Below, piece by piece: positions 1 to 8,326 of a stretch of DNA of 64,000 nucleotides. How positions within the stretch are numbered: position 1 is the stretch's first letter; every line of letters starts with the position of its first letter. A program made the translations under genes and the position numbers. Location of the stretch: contig CAYQQQ010000008.1 of the NCBI GenBank assembly GCA_964420125.1, positions 93,248 through 157,247 of the forward strand. The letters run 5' to 3'. This stretch comes from CAYQQQ01 sp964420125. Lineage in GTDB: Bacteria > Actinomycetota > Acidimicrobiia > Acidimicrobiales > Microtrichaceae. The notes beneath the pieces were generated by a model, which was given only the letters and a program-made list of their open reading frames with translations, ran no database searches and was not told the origin of the DNA.

Positions 1-2
1 TG

Positions 3-986
3 ATGAGTTCGGCGACGGCGCAAGTCCTCCTTGAACAAGGACGCCTCTCTCGTTCGGAGGTTCGAGAGCGGGTGGTCTGCTTGGACCCGGGGAACCTGGT
101 GCAGCTCGGCCCGGACCTCGAAGTCGAGGCGTTCGCCGTTCCCCATTCACCAGGGTCGACCGGCTTCCTCCTCCGGGATCGGCGACGGAGTGTTGTCTTC
201 ACTGGCGACATCAGCCTCTCCACGGCGCGTCACGACGGGATCGGGCCGCTGGAACGGCTGGTGGCAACGCAGCCGGGCGCCGTCACGCTGCTGCTGGACG
301 CGACCATGGCAGGCCGGGAAGCGGGCGCATCCAAGGCGAACCCCGCACAAGCTGCGCTCGCCGGCAGCGAGAGCACTGACCTTGTGGTTCTCGGCGACTC
401 GGGCGACCATCTCTTCTACGCCTACCTGGACCTGTTCCACACCATCCAGAAGTCCGACAAGCGACACTCGCGCTCGTTCGTGTTGAGCGGTTCAGTGCGT
501 CCGTTGGCCGCCACTGTCCACAGCTCCTTCATCCGCAGGGAACTCGATCAGGTCGACCCCATCTTGGCTGGCCAGTTCGGGAAGTCGATGTCGGCATGGG
601 GTGAGAGCCGATGGCTGTACTGGCTGGACCGGCTCCGTTCCCGTCCAGCCGGAACGACCATCTGGTTCGTCACACCCGGGGAGCTTGGACTGGTGCCGTC
701 CGGTCCGGGCACCGCGGTCGCCTATGTCGGGCGCGCCGAGAAGCCGCCAGTGCCGGACGGGCTGGCGTGGAGAACGCTGGACGCTGATACGACCCCATGG
801 ACCTCGCACAGCGCCGAAGCCGCGCTCATCGAGGGTGTGCGACGCATCCAGGCCCAAGCCAACGTCGTTCTGTTTCACAACTACTCGAAGCGGATCAAGA
901 AGTTCACCCGGTCGAACAACCTGTCCGCACAGGCTCTCTCCGGGCGGATCGACCTCGGAACGGGGTCCGGCATTGGCCACGACTGA
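3..986 (+). CDS. Metallo-beta-lactamase-fold hydrolase, beta-CASP-like (5' end outside window)
   Basis: The visible part (about 327 residues) carries the second half of a metallo-beta-lactamase core: HSPGSTGF at residues 48-55 and FTGDIS at 66-71, which supply later metal ligands in this fold. The usual N-terminal HxHxDH motif is missing and the frame is open to the window edge, so the real start lies upstream. After the core comes a region laid out like a beta-CASP nuclease (LLLDATMAG, then an alpha/beta stretch). The family includes RNase J-type nucleases, but target and role cannot be told from the fragment. It is followed by a 22-bp tandem repeat and a regulator fragment, which suggests accessory DNA. 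Confidence 0.6.
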   Translation: MSSATAQVLLEQGRLSRSEVRERVVCLDPGNLVQLGPDLEVEAFAVPHSPGSTGFLLRDRRRSVVFTGDISLSTARHDGIGPLERLVATQPGAVTLLLDATMAGREAGASKANPAQAALAGSESTDLVVLGDSGDHLFYAYLDLFHTIQKSDKRHSRSFVLSGSVRPLAATVHSSFIRRELDQVDPILAGQFGKSMSAWGESRWLYWLDRLRSRPAGTTIWFVTPGELGLVPSGPGTAVAYVGRAEKPPVPDGLAWRTLDADTTPWTSHSAEAALIEGVRRIQAQANVVLFHNYSKRIKKFTRSNNLSAQALSGRIDLGTGSGIGHD

Positions 987-1025
987 AAGTCGATGTCACT
1001 AGGACTGAAACTCGGACGTCACTCG
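981..1025. repeat. Imperfect 22-bp tandem repeat at the 3' end of the MBL gene
   Basis: Two copies lie head to tail, 981-1002 and 1003-1025, both starting GACTGAAA and sharing GTCACT near their ends. The first copy contains the stop codon of the preceding gene. Repeated ends of this kind are found at the tips of some insertion sequences, but no transposase is visible, so a transposon scar is only an inference. Confidence 0.5.
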
Positions 1026-1159
1026 ACAGCTGACTGCCGGCTCCCCGAGCGAGGTCGGTGGCGCGGAGATCCCGGCGTCACCGACCTCCCGCCGTCAACG
1101 GAGCATGGCGAACACCGGAGTGGTGTCGAAGTAGACGTCGTCGCGCGCGACGAGATCTC

Positions 1160-1351
1160 GGAGGCGAGGAGGCTGCAGTCCTGGCGACCACCACGATCGC
1201 GGCGATCGAAGGGGGCACTCTTCTGTGCCGCGCCCATCGCAGCTCGAAGCCCTTGGAGGTGGTGGCCGCTCGTGTCGCCACCTTCCTGGACGATGCCAGC
1301 GACGTCGCGGGGCCCGCTCGTCCCGTCGGACGACCTCGCACGGCTGGGTAG
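1160..1351 (+). pseudogene. TetR-type regulator C-terminal fragment
   Basis: Reading frame 2 encodes a stretch beginning LATTTIAAIEGGTLLCRAHR and running on through a PLEVVAARVATFL-like helix. This is how the last helices of TetR-family repressors look. No helix-turn-helix region precedes it; the frame upstream (from 1058) encodes only arginine-rich nonsense. I read it as the remnant of a regulator whose N-terminal half was lost. The rest of 1026-1405 shows nothing else I can support as a gene. Confidence 0.4.
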
Positions 1352-1405
1352 GTGCGTGGACCGGCTCGCTCGGAACGAGCGGTCGGGAGCCGGCTCGACC
1401 GGGGA

Positions 1406-2839
1406 TCAGGCGAGCGAGTCGATGACGATCCGGAGATCCTCGACCGTGGTCAAGGGGTTCACGACGCACAGGCGGAGCACCGGCTCGTCACGCCAGGCCG
1501 ACGGCACCACGAAGGCGACCTGCTCGTCGAGCATCCGGTCGCTCCAGAGCCGGTAGTCGGTGGCGCTCCACCCGAGACGCCGGAACATCACCACGCTCAG
1601 CTCGGGTTCGAGCACCAGCTCGAGGTGGGGTGCCGAGCGGACCAGCTCGGCCCCGGCGTGAGCGGTCGCCAGGGTCGTCTCGATCGCCGCCGTGTAGGCG
1701 TCGGTGCCGTGGGTGGCGAGGCTGAACCACAGCGGCAGCCCGCGCGCCCGGCGCGAGAGGTGGTGGGCGTAGTCGGAGGGGTTCCACTCGTGCTGCTCGC
1801 TGTGGGGGCCGTGCAGCACGTCGAGGTACTCGGCGTGCTGGGTGTGCGCCGCTCGGGCCTGGGCCGGGTCGCGGTAGACGAGCGCGCAGCAGTCGAAGGG
1901 GCCGAACAGCCACTTGTGGGGATCGACGATGAAGCTGTCGGCGCGCTCGACGCCGGCGAAGAGGTGCCGAACGGTGGGAGCCGCCAGGGCTGCACCGCCG
2001 TAGGCGCCGTCGACGTGGTACCAGCACCCGAGCGACGCGGCGGCCTCCGCAGCGCCGTCGAGGTCGTCGACGATGCCCGCGTTGGTCGTCCCGGCCGTGG
2101 CGACCACGGCGAACACGCGCTCCCGATCCTCCTGCGGCAGCTCCTCGATCCGACGGGCCAGCTCGTGGCCGAGGAGGCGGCCCCGAGCGTCGGCGGGCAC
2201 CTCGATGACGTCGGCGTCCATGGCCCGCAGCGCCTGGCCGATCGAGGAGTGGGCGCCCGCGGTGGTGAGCGCTGCGCCGCGCACCCGGTCGAGACCCCCG
2301 TCTCCCTGGTCGCGCCAGCGGTGGCGGGCGGCGAGCAGCGCGCTCAGGTTGCCGGCCGTCCCACCGCTGACGAACACCCCACCGGCGGTGTCGGGAAGCC
2401 CGGCCAGCCCCGCGATCCACCGCAGGGCCTCGTTCTCTGCGTAGACGGCTCCTGCGCCCTCCATCCACGACCCTGCGTAGATGTTGGAGGCGCCGACCAC
2501 CAGGTCGAACAGGACCGCCGACTCCGTGGGAGCCGCGGGCACGAAGGACAGGTAGCGGGGGTGATCCACCGAGATGCAGGCCGGGGCCAGCACCTCGGTG
2601 AAGCGGCGCAGGGCCTCGAAGCCCCCGATCCCCTCGGCGGTGACGCTGCGGCCGACCAGCGCCTCCAGCTCGGCCTGGCTGCGCCCGTGGTCGAGGGGCG
2701 GTGGATCGAGGCGGACCCGTCTGATCGCGTAGTCGACGATGGCGTCGGTGAGCGCCTCGGTGTCGCGATCCCTGCGGTGCACCTTCGCAGCATGGCAGGT
2801 CCGCTCGGACGGTCTGCGCGCGTGGTGGAGAATCTTCAC
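1406..2839 (-). CDS. Pyridoxal-phosphate-dependent decarboxylase (group II / aromatic amino acid decarboxylase family)
   Basis: This 477-residue protein has the full group II decarboxylase pattern: AHSS near residue 197 (the His stacks on the cofactor), HVDGAY with the cofactor-binding Asp near 277, and DPHKW with the Schiff-base lysine at about 309. The family removes the carboxyl group of amino acids such as tyrosine, DOPA, tryptophan or glutamate; the substrate here is unknown. The start lies 39 bp beyond the stop of the upstream alcohol dehydrogenase on the same strand, so the two are probably co-transcribed and could turn an amino acid into an amine and handle a derived aldehyde or alcohol (inference). 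The first 20 residues are arginine/histidine-rich and the true start may be an internal GTG. Confidence 0.88.
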   Translation of the reverse strand: MKILHHARRPSERTCHAAKVHRRDRDTEALTDAIVDYAIRRVRLDPPPLDHGRSQAELEALVGRSVTAEGIGGFEALRRFTEVLAPACISVDHPRYLSFVPAAPTESAVLFDLVVGASNIYAGSWMEGAGAVYAENEALRWIAGLAGLPDTAGGVFVSGGTAGNLSALLAARHRWRDQGDGGLDRVRGAALTTAGAHSSIGQALRAMDADVIEVPADARGRLLGHELARRIEELPQEDRERVFAVVATAGTTNAGIVDDLDGAAEAAASLGCWYHVDGAYGGAALAAPTVRHLFAGVERADSFIVDPHKWLFGPFDCCALVYRDPAQARAAHTQHAEYLDVLHGPHSEQHEWNPSDYAHHLSRRARGLPLWFSLATHGTDAYTAAIETTLATAHAGAELVRSAPHLELVLEPELSVVMFRRLGWSATDYRLWSDRMLDEQVAFVVPSAWRDEPVLRLCVVNPLTTVEDLRIVIDSLA

Positions 2840-2878
2840 CGCGCCACCCTGTCCCTCGGGTCATCTCGTCGAACCCGG

Positions 2879-3877
2879 TCAGGGCCGCAGCACCACCGAG
2901 CCCTCCACCCGGCCAGCCGCCAGGTCGACGAGGGCCTCGTTGGCCTCCTCCAGCGGGCGCAGCTCCCTGCGTGTGCGCAGCGGGAGCTGCACGGCCAGCT
3001 CCAGCAGCTCGCGGGCATCCTGTCGCGTCACGTTGGCCACGCTGCGCACCTGGCGTTCCCACCACAGAAGGTCGTAGGAGAACTGGGGGACCCGGTCGAG
3101 GTGGATGGCGTTCACCGCCACGATGCCCCCGCGATCCATCGCCGCCAGCGCAAGGGTGATGGCGTCGCCCACGGGTGCCGTCGTGACCGCGGCGTCGAGT
3201 GGGACCGGGGGACGTTCCTCGAAGCCGCCGGCCCACACCGCTCCGAGCGCCGTCGCCGCTGCCTGCTCCGACTCGGAGCGGGTGCACACGTACACCTCGC
3301 AACCCCAGTGCACCGCCACCTGGATGATGATGGAGGCGCTGGCACCGAACCCGAACAGGCCCAGTCGCTGTCCGGGCCGCACCTCGGCCACCCGCAGCGA
3401 TCGGTAGCCGATCACCCCGGCGCACAGCAGCGGCGCCAGCGCGTCGGCATCGGCGTCGATCGGCAGCGGGTGCACCATGTCGGCTCTGGCGGTGACGAGG
3501 GTGGCGTACCCGCCGTCACGATCCCATCCGGTGAAGCGTGCCGACTCGCAGAGGTTCTCCCGACCGCTCGCGCAGAACCGGCACCGCCCGCAGGTGCCCG
3601 CCAACCAGGTGATCCCCACGCGGGTTCCCGGTTCGGGTTCCTCCACGCCCTCGCCGAGGGACACGACCTCCCCGACGACCTGGTGACCCGGGACGATCGG
3701 AAGGCGCCGTGCGACCAGGTCCCCTTCGGCGAGCTGGAGGTCGGTGCGACACACCCCGCACGCCTCCACACGCACCAGGACCTCGCCTGGGGCGGCGTTC
3801 GGGTCGTCGCGCTGCTGCAGCTCGAGAGGTCGCCGTTCGGCGTGAGCGGGGGAGCAGAGGACCGCGGCGCGCACCAC
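2879..3877 (-). CDS. Zinc-dependent alcohol dehydrogenase
   Basis: A 332-residue medium-chain dehydrogenase. The N-terminal GroES-like domain has the catalytic zinc ligands Cys40 (CGVCRTD) and His65 (GHQVVGE) and the structural zinc cluster Cys96, Cys99, Cys102 and Cys110. The following Rossmann part (GLFGFGASAS, near residue 173) binds NAD(P). It looks most like the AdhA-type zinc-binding alcohol dehydrogenases, which interconvert primary alcohols and aldehydes. It is the first gene of a leftward pair with the PLP decarboxylase. A 190-bp divergent intergenic region separates it from carD. Confidence 0.88.
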   Translation of the reverse strand: MVRAAVLCSPAHAERRPLELQQRDDPNAAPGEVLVRVEACGVCRTDLQLAEGDLVARRLPIVPGHQVVGEVVSLGEGVEEPEPGTRVGITWLAGTCGRCRFCASGRENLCESARFTGWDRDGGYATLVTARADMVHPLPIDADADALAPLLCAGVIGYRSLRVAEVRPGQRLGLFGFGASASIIIQVAVHWGCEVYVCTRSESEQAAATALGAVWAGGFEERPPVPLDAAVTTAPVGDAITLALAAMDRGGIVAVNAIHLDRVPQFSYDLLWWERQVRSVANVTRQDARELLELAVQLPLRTRRELRPLEEANEALVDLAAGRVEGSVVLRP

Positions 3878-3997
3878 CCCACTATGCCAAGGTGCGTCGG
3901 GTCCCCGGCCACCTCGGGCGGATTCGGTGCCCGGCGGCGGGACGCGAGCCGATCCCGGCGGGCGCCCGTGCGTTCTGGTCGTGGAAACACGTTCTGT

Positions 3998-4003
3998 TAC
4001 CCT
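3998..4003 (+). promoter_or_regulatory. Putative -10 element of the carD operon
   Basis: TACCCT fits the actinobacterial TANNNT -10 pattern and is the only good candidate in the carD upstream region. It implies a leader of about 60 nt before the carD ATG, which has its own ribosome-binding sequence. Confidence 0.4.
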
Positions 4004-4071
4004 GTGCCCCGGCGGGCGCCCGGAAGGGCTGTCCCGCTGCAGCTGGAGACGAGGACAGGTGAGGGGTGCAG

Positions 4072-4551
4072 ATGGCCTACGACGTCGGTGACCGCGTGGT
4101 GTATCCCCATCATGGTGCGGCGATCATCGTGCGGCGCGAGAAGCGTGTGGTCCACGGGGAGAAGAACGAGTACCTCGTGCTCGAGATGGCCCACGGCGAG
4201 CTCACCCTGTCGGTGCCCGTGGCGAAGGCCGACGACGTCGGCATGCGTCCGCCGATCGGCAAGGACGAGGTCGAGGACCTCTTCGAGCTGCTCGCCCGGC
4301 GGGACATCCGGGAGCCGGCGAACTGGAGCCGCCGGTTCAAGAACCACCAGGAGAAGCTCAAGTCGGGCGACGTCTACCAGGTGGCGGAGGTCGTGCGGAA
4401 CCTGTCGCTGCGCGACCAGGCCAAGGGGCTCTCTGCCGGGGAGAAGTCGATGTTCGTCAAGGCCCGCAGCGTGCTGGTCTCCGAGCTGAGCTTCGCTCTC
4501 GAGGTCAGCGAGGACGACGCCCTCTCCGAGGTCGAAGCCCGCCTGAGTTGA
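4072..4551 (+). CDS. carD: CarD-family transcription regulator
   Basis: A 159-residue protein of CarD type. The N-terminal Tudor-like RNA-polymerase interaction domain runs from VGDRVVYPHHG to about residue 55; the helical C-terminal DNA-binding part (SRRFKNHQEKLKSGD onward) follows. In mycobacteria CarD binds the RNA polymerase beta subunit and stabilises the open complex at most promoters, including rRNA promoters. I prefer ATG at 4072 over the in-frame GTG at 4066 because a GAGGGG sequence ends about six bases before it. In many actinobacteria carD precedes ispD and ispF; here a glycosyltransferase-like gene follows, overlapping the stop codon. Confidence 0.95.
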   Translation: MAYDVGDRVVYPHHGAAIIVRREKRVVHGEKNEYLVLEMAHGELTLSVPVAKADDVGMRPPIGKDEVEDLFELLARRDIREPANWSRRFKNHQEKLKSGDVYQVAEVVRNLSLRDQAKGLSAGEKSMFVKARSVLVSELSFALEVSEDDALSEVEARLS

Positions 4552-5582
4552 CCGCCGCGGCACTCGCCGACGACGTTGCCGGCCTTCGGGTCCTTTCGGT
4601 CCTGGGACGCTCCGACCTCACGGACGCGTCGCTGCGGGCCCTCGACCTGCACCGGCATCTGGGCGACCTCGGCGCGGAGGTCCGCACCGTCGCCCTGGGT
4701 CCCGGCCCCGCCGGTGGCCTCGATGCGGTGGTCCCGGTGCTCGCCCCTCACCCTCGCACGGTCGCCGCCGGCCTCCAGCTCCGGCGAGAGGCACGGTGGT
4801 GCGACGTCCTCCTGCTGCACGGGGTCACCTCGGCGACGGTGGCGCACCGGTGGTTGCCCCGACGCGGCGGGATGCGACGCGTGGTGGTCCTCGATCCCGT
4901 GGAGTCGGCCGCCGGGCTTCCCCGCCGGGGTCTACGCCGACTGGGGGGCAGCGACCTCGTGGTCACGACGCATGCCCTCGCGCAACGGCAGGTCGTGCGG
5001 GCCGGTGTGGCGGCGGTCCAGCTGCCGTCGGTGGCGCGGCTCCCTTCGGCGGTCGTGGGCGATGCTCAGCGCCGGGCGGCACGGCGCTCGCTCGACGTGG
5101 CCGAGGACGTCCCGCTGCTGGGCCTCGCCGGTCCCCTGGACGCGGCGGGCGGGAGTCGGGGCGCCCCGCCTGCCCCGGTGGTCGATGCCGCCGCCGAGGC
5201 AGGGTGGGCGGCGACGCCGGTCCGCGGCGACGGCTCCGATGCCGACGAGCTCAGCGTCGCCGCCTGCGATGCTGTGGTGGTGACGGCGCGCTGCCCCGAC
5301 GGTTCGCTGCCCCGGGGCGCCCTCGTGGTCGCCGCCGGGGGTGGAGCGCTGGTCGGTCTCGGCACCGACCAGGACGGCCTCGTGGGGGATGCCTCGGGCG
5401 CGGTGGCGGGCGATGCCGACGAGCTGGTGCTCGTCTTGCGGGGTTGGGGGACGTCGACCCGATCGATGCGCGCCCTGCCGTCACGTCAGCACACGGCCGA
5501 GGTGGTCCGCGCTCGCTTCTCCCTCGCCGAGTCGGGCAGTCCCTGGGTGCGAGCCGTGCGGGGCGACGGGGCCGGCGGCTGA
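4548..5582 (+). CDS. Glycosyltransferase-like protein (GT-B fold, weak match)
   Basis: This 344-residue protein begins with a glycosyltransferase-like segment (GLRVLSVLGRSD, then LDLHRHLGDLGAEVRTVAL), has CDVLLLHGVTSA and VVTTHALAQRQVV in the middle, and a second Rossmann-like half starting near VPLLGLAGPLDA. That order matches group 4 glycosyltransferases, but the C-terminal E-x7-E sugar-nucleotide motif is not evident, so it may be divergent or inactive. It probably starts with TTG overlapping the carD stop (TTGA), implying translational coupling. Very rich in Ala, Val, Gly and Arg. Confidence 0.6.
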   Translation: MTAAALADDVAGLRVLSVLGRSDLTDASLRALDLHRHLGDLGAEVRTVALGPGPAGGLDAVVPVLAPHPRTVAAGLQLRREARWCDVLLLHGVTSATVAHRWLPRRGGMRRVVVLDPVESAAGLPRRGLRRLGGSDLVVTTHALAQRQVVRAGVAAVQLPSVARLPSAVVGDAQRRAARRSLDVAEDVPLLGLAGPLDAAGGSRGAPPAPVVDAAAEAGWAATPVRGDGSDADELSVAACDAVVVTARCPDGSLPRGALVVAAGGGALVGLGTDQDGLVGDASGAVAGDADELVLVLRGWGTSTRSMRALPSRQHTAEVVRARFSLAESGSPWVRAVRGDGAGG

Positions 5583-5643
5583 GAGCACCCGTGGCTTCCT
5601 CAGGGTCGGTGGTGCCGATGGCGATCGTCGGAGGTGCGGTTGG

Positions 5644-5649
5644 TACCCT
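5644..5649 (+). promoter_or_regulatory. -10 element of a leaderless promoter
   Basis: TACCCT is followed by eight bases and then ATG (5658), the geometry of a leaderless transcript whose first base is the start codon. No ribosome-binding sequence is present. Confidence 0.6.
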
Positions 5650-5657
5650 CGGGCGCG

Positions 5658-6458
5658 ATGGGTACCCGTCGTCGGCGATCACGTGGATCCGCGCCCGTTG
5701 TGGGCCTCGCGGTCGCGCTGATGGGGCTGGCCGCCTGCATCCCGCAGAACAAGGGCGACGTGGGCGAGGTCGACGACGAGGACGCCCCGGGGTCCGCGGC
5801 ACCGGTGTTCCCCGAGACCGGCCGGGTACCCGACGAGCTGTTGGTGGAAGGCCTCGTCTGGGACTTCACCAACGCACCGGCGGACCTCAACCTCTGGGTC
5901 CCCTCCGACGCGGAGGCACGGTGCGCGGCGGAGAAGGTCGTCGCCAACCTGGGCGATCGCGTCTCGGACCTCGGCTACCTGCCCGACACCAGCGGGGCCT
6001 CGCTCAACGACATCGCCCTGACCCAGGCCGAGCGCCAGAACGTCACCTCCCTGTTCGAGAGCTGCGTCGACCGCTCCCAGGCCATGGCCTCGCTGCTGCT
6101 CGGACAGCGCTCGATGACGGTCGAGGATGCAGCGTGCATGGCGGACGGGCTCGTGGAGGCCGGGGTGATGACCGAGCTCATCGAGGCGTGGGCGTTCGGC
6201 GAGCAGGTCGATCCCTACCGCGACGACGGGGCGGTGGCCTCTGCCCTCGTGTCCTACGCCAACATCTGCCTGGGGGACTCCGCCTTCTTCTGGCTCGGCG
6301 TGGACCTTCCCGGCGACGAAGACGTCGTCGGAGTCGGTGAGGGGTCGGGCGAGGAGTCCGAGGGGGACCTGCCCGACTCAGCCGGCACGAGCACCGTGCC
6401 GGCCAACACCACCACGACGGTCGCCGACACCGGCACCGGCAATACTGGGGGACCGTGA
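5658..6458 (+). CDS. Putative lipoprotein of unknown function
   Basis: The 266-residue product begins with an Arg-rich n-region, a hydrophobic stretch and the lipobox LAAC with the lipidated Cys at about residue 27. The mature part is acidic, with a helical central region (residues 90-190) and a Thr/Gly-rich tail (SAGTSTVPANTTTTVADT). I do not recognise a domain. The gene ends on the start codon of lgt, whose product attaches the lipid to such proteins; the pairing may be coincidental. ATG 5658 is chosen over an earlier in-frame GTG because of the -10 element just upstream. Confidence 0.75.
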   Translation: MGTRRRRSRGSAPVVGLAVALMGLAACIPQNKGDVGEVDDEDAPGSAAPVFPETGRVPDELLVEGLVWDFTNAPADLNLWVPSDAEARCAAEKVVANLGDRVSDLGYLPDTSGASLNDIALTQAERQNVTSLFESCVDRSQAMASLLLGQRSMTVEDAACMADGLVEAGVMTELIEAWAFGEQVDPYRDDGAVASALVSYANICLGDSAFFWLGVDLPGDEDVVGVGEGSGEESEGDLPDSAGTSTVPANTTTTVADTGTGNTGGP

Positions 6459-7576
6459 CCCCGTTCGCCCACCTGTTGTCCTCCCTGCCAAGCCCTGGCT
6501 CCGAGGTGCTGGAGGTCGGTCCGATCTCCCTGCGCTTCTACGGCCTCATGATCGCCCTCGGCGTGCTCGTCGCGGTGTGGCTCACCCAGCACCGATGGCA
6601 GCGGTGGGGCGGCGACACCGACGACATCGTCACCGTGGCGATCTGGGTCGTGCCCGCCGGCCTGATCGGCGCCCGCCTCTACCACGTGGTCACCGACTGG
6701 GGCGACAAGTACGACGAGGGCCGCTGGCTGGAGGCGTTCAAGATCTGGAACGGTGGCCTGGGCATTCCAGGAGCAGTCCTGCTCGGCACCCTCGTGGGCA
6801 TCGTGGTGGCCCGCCGGCTGGTGCCCGAGTGGAGGTTGATGGCCGATGCGGCCGCGCCCGCGCTGCCGATCGCCCAGGCCATCGGCCGGCTGGGGAACTG
6901 GTTCAACCAGGAGCTCTACGGCCGGCCGACCGACCTGCCGTGGGCGCTCGAGATCGACCTGGAGAAGCGGCCCCCCGGGTACGCCCAGTACGAGACCTTC
7001 CACCCCACCTTCCTCTACGAAGGCCTGTGGAACCTCTCGTTGGCGGGCTTCATCCTGTGGGGGAGCAGCCGCTGGGTGCTCAAGCCCGGCCGTTGGTTCG
7101 CCGTGTACGTGCTCGGCTACGGCACGGGCCGGCTGTGGGTGGAGTCGCTCCGCATCGACGAGGCCACGCTCCTGGCAGGGCTGAGGGTCAACATCTGGAT
7201 GTCCCTGGTGATCATCACCGGCGGGATCCTGTGGCTCTCCTGGGGAGGGGGACCTCTGGATCGGGAGGCGACCGGGCGCCTGCGGGCCGGGGAGAGCTTC
7301 CGCGACATCCTCGGGCCGTCGACTCGCTTCGAGCGGCCGGGGGATGCAGATGAGGAGGAGTCCGCGGCACGACCCGAGGCGGTGTCGGCGACCGTGGCGG
7401 CTCCCGGCGGGTCCGACGCGACCCCTGGCTCAACGGCCGAGGGCGAGCAGGCCGGCGCCGCGGACGCGGTCGGAGAAGCCGGGCCAGCAGTCGAGGGACC
7501 AGTCGCCGAACGGGCGGTCCCCGACGACGACGCAGTAGATGTCGAGGACCGGCTCGAACCAGACGAACGCACCTGA
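6455..7576 (+). CDS. lgt: Prolipoprotein diacylglyceryl transferase
   Basis: Integral membrane enzyme that moves diacylglycerol from phosphatidylglycerol to the lipobox cysteine of prolipoproteins. The Lgt signature AIGRLGNWFNQELYGRP lies at residues 142-158, and several hydrophobic segments cover residues 25-275. The total of 373 residues exceeds the usual 270-300 because of an acidic, Ala/Glu-rich cytoplasmic-type tail after about residue 290, as is common in actinobacterial Lgt. The GTG start overlaps the lipoprotein stop (GTGA); AATACT eight bases earlier could also give a leaderless transcript. The last 147 bp overlap the 3' end of the convergent serine hydrolase gene. Confidence 0.95.
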   Translation: MTPFAHLLSSLPSPGSEVLEVGPISLRFYGLMIALGVLVAVWLTQHRWQRWGGDTDDIVTVAIWVVPAGLIGARLYHVVTDWGDKYDEGRWLEAFKIWNGGLGIPGAVLLGTLVGIVVARRLVPEWRLMADAAAPALPIAQAIGRLGNWFNQELYGRPTDLPWALEIDLEKRPPGYAQYETFHPTFLYEGLWNLSLAGFILWGSSRWVLKPGRWFAVYVLGYGTGRLWVESLRIDEATLLAGLRVNIWMSLVIITGGILWLSWGGGPLDREATGRLRAGESFRDILGPSTRFERPGDADEEESAARPEAVSATVAAPGGSDATPGSTAEGEQAGAADAVGEAGPAVEGPVAERAVPDDDAVDVEDRLEPDERT

Positions 7577-8305
7577 GCCGCCGAAGTGCCCGAGGCACTC
7601 GGGGCGGGCGGTGGAGCCCATCCAATGCGGTGCCTTGGCGCCCTTGAGCTCGGGGCCCAGACCCCACGGACAGGGGTCGAAGCGGCCCCACCCCGGAACC
7701 ACTCCCACCAGCTCGGGCAGCTGGGGCGTGCGGAACCGGACCACCGTGGGGGAAGCCAGCAGGCTCGGTCGGCGCAGCTCCTCGCAGAATCGGCCCAGGT
7801 CGCGCACCGTGGACCAAGCGCCCATGGCCGGACCGTCGCGCAGCTCGGTGGCGTGCAGCCCCAGGGGGTCGAGCACTCCCTCGGCGAGGTAGTCGGCGAA
7901 CCCGATGCCCGTTCGTCGCTCGATGTGGTTCGCCACCTCGTCGTAGCCCCGGTTGGAGTAGATCCGCCGTGTGCCGGGTGCGGCGAGCACGGAGGCGCCC
8001 TCGAAGTCCCAGCCTCCGGCGTGGCACAGCAGGTGCCACATGGTGGCGCCCGGCGGCCCCAGCGGATCGTCCAGGTGCACCGCGCCCTCCTCCACCGCCA
8101 CGAGCGCGGCCCAGGCCGTGAGGAGCTTGGTGACCGAAGCGACGGGCATCCGACGTTCGGCGTCGCCCGCGGACGCGTGGTGGTCGCCGGCGACGGCGAC
8201 AGCGGAGACGGCGTCCACGGGCCAGCTCTGGATCGACGCGAGGGCCGCGTCCAGGGTCTCGGGAACTTCAGGGCGCCCGGCCGGGACCGGTAGCCTCGGG
8301 CTCAT
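7430..8305 (-). CDS. Serine hydrolase, beta-lactamase / class C penicillin-binding-protein family
   Basis: A 291-residue enzyme with the active-site motifs of the family: SVTK (Ser57-Lys60), YSN (Tyr116-Asn118) and a C-terminal HFGGSG in the place of the KTG-type motif. Members include D-aminopeptidases, esterases and class C beta-lactamases. There is no signal peptide, so an intracellular esterase or peptidase is more likely than drug resistance. Start at ATG c8305 (MSPRLPVPAG); longer frames upstream run antisense into the helicase gene and are not credible. Only 21 bp separate it from the divergent DEAD-box gene. Confidence 0.85.
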   Translation of the reverse strand: MSPRLPVPAGRPEVPETLDAALASIQSWPVDAVSAVAVAGDHHASAGDAERRMPVASVTKLLTAWAALVAVEEGAVHLDDPLGPPGATMWHLLCHAGGWDFEGASVLAAPGTRRIYSNRGYDEVANHIERRTGIGFADYLAEGVLDPLGLHATELRDGPAMGAWSTVRDLGRFCEELRRPSLLASPTVVRFRTPQLPELVGVVPGWGRFDPCPWGLGPELKGAKAPHWMGSTARPECLGHFGGSGAFVWFEPVLDIYCVVVGDRPFGDWSLDCWPGFSDRVRGAGLLALGR

Positions 8306-8326
8306 CGTTTCGTTCCGAAAGCACCC

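Noticed and set aside
1352..4489. Very long open frame on the plus strand (over 1000 codons) opposite the decarboxylase and dehydrogenase
   Set aside because: It is the antisense shadow of two well-supported genes; its product is low-complexity and matches no family, as is usual in very GC-rich DNA.
7430..8305. Serine hydrolase as an antibiotic-resistance beta-lactamase
   Set aside because: It has no signal peptide and resembles esterases/peptidases of the class C-related family more than true resistance enzymes.
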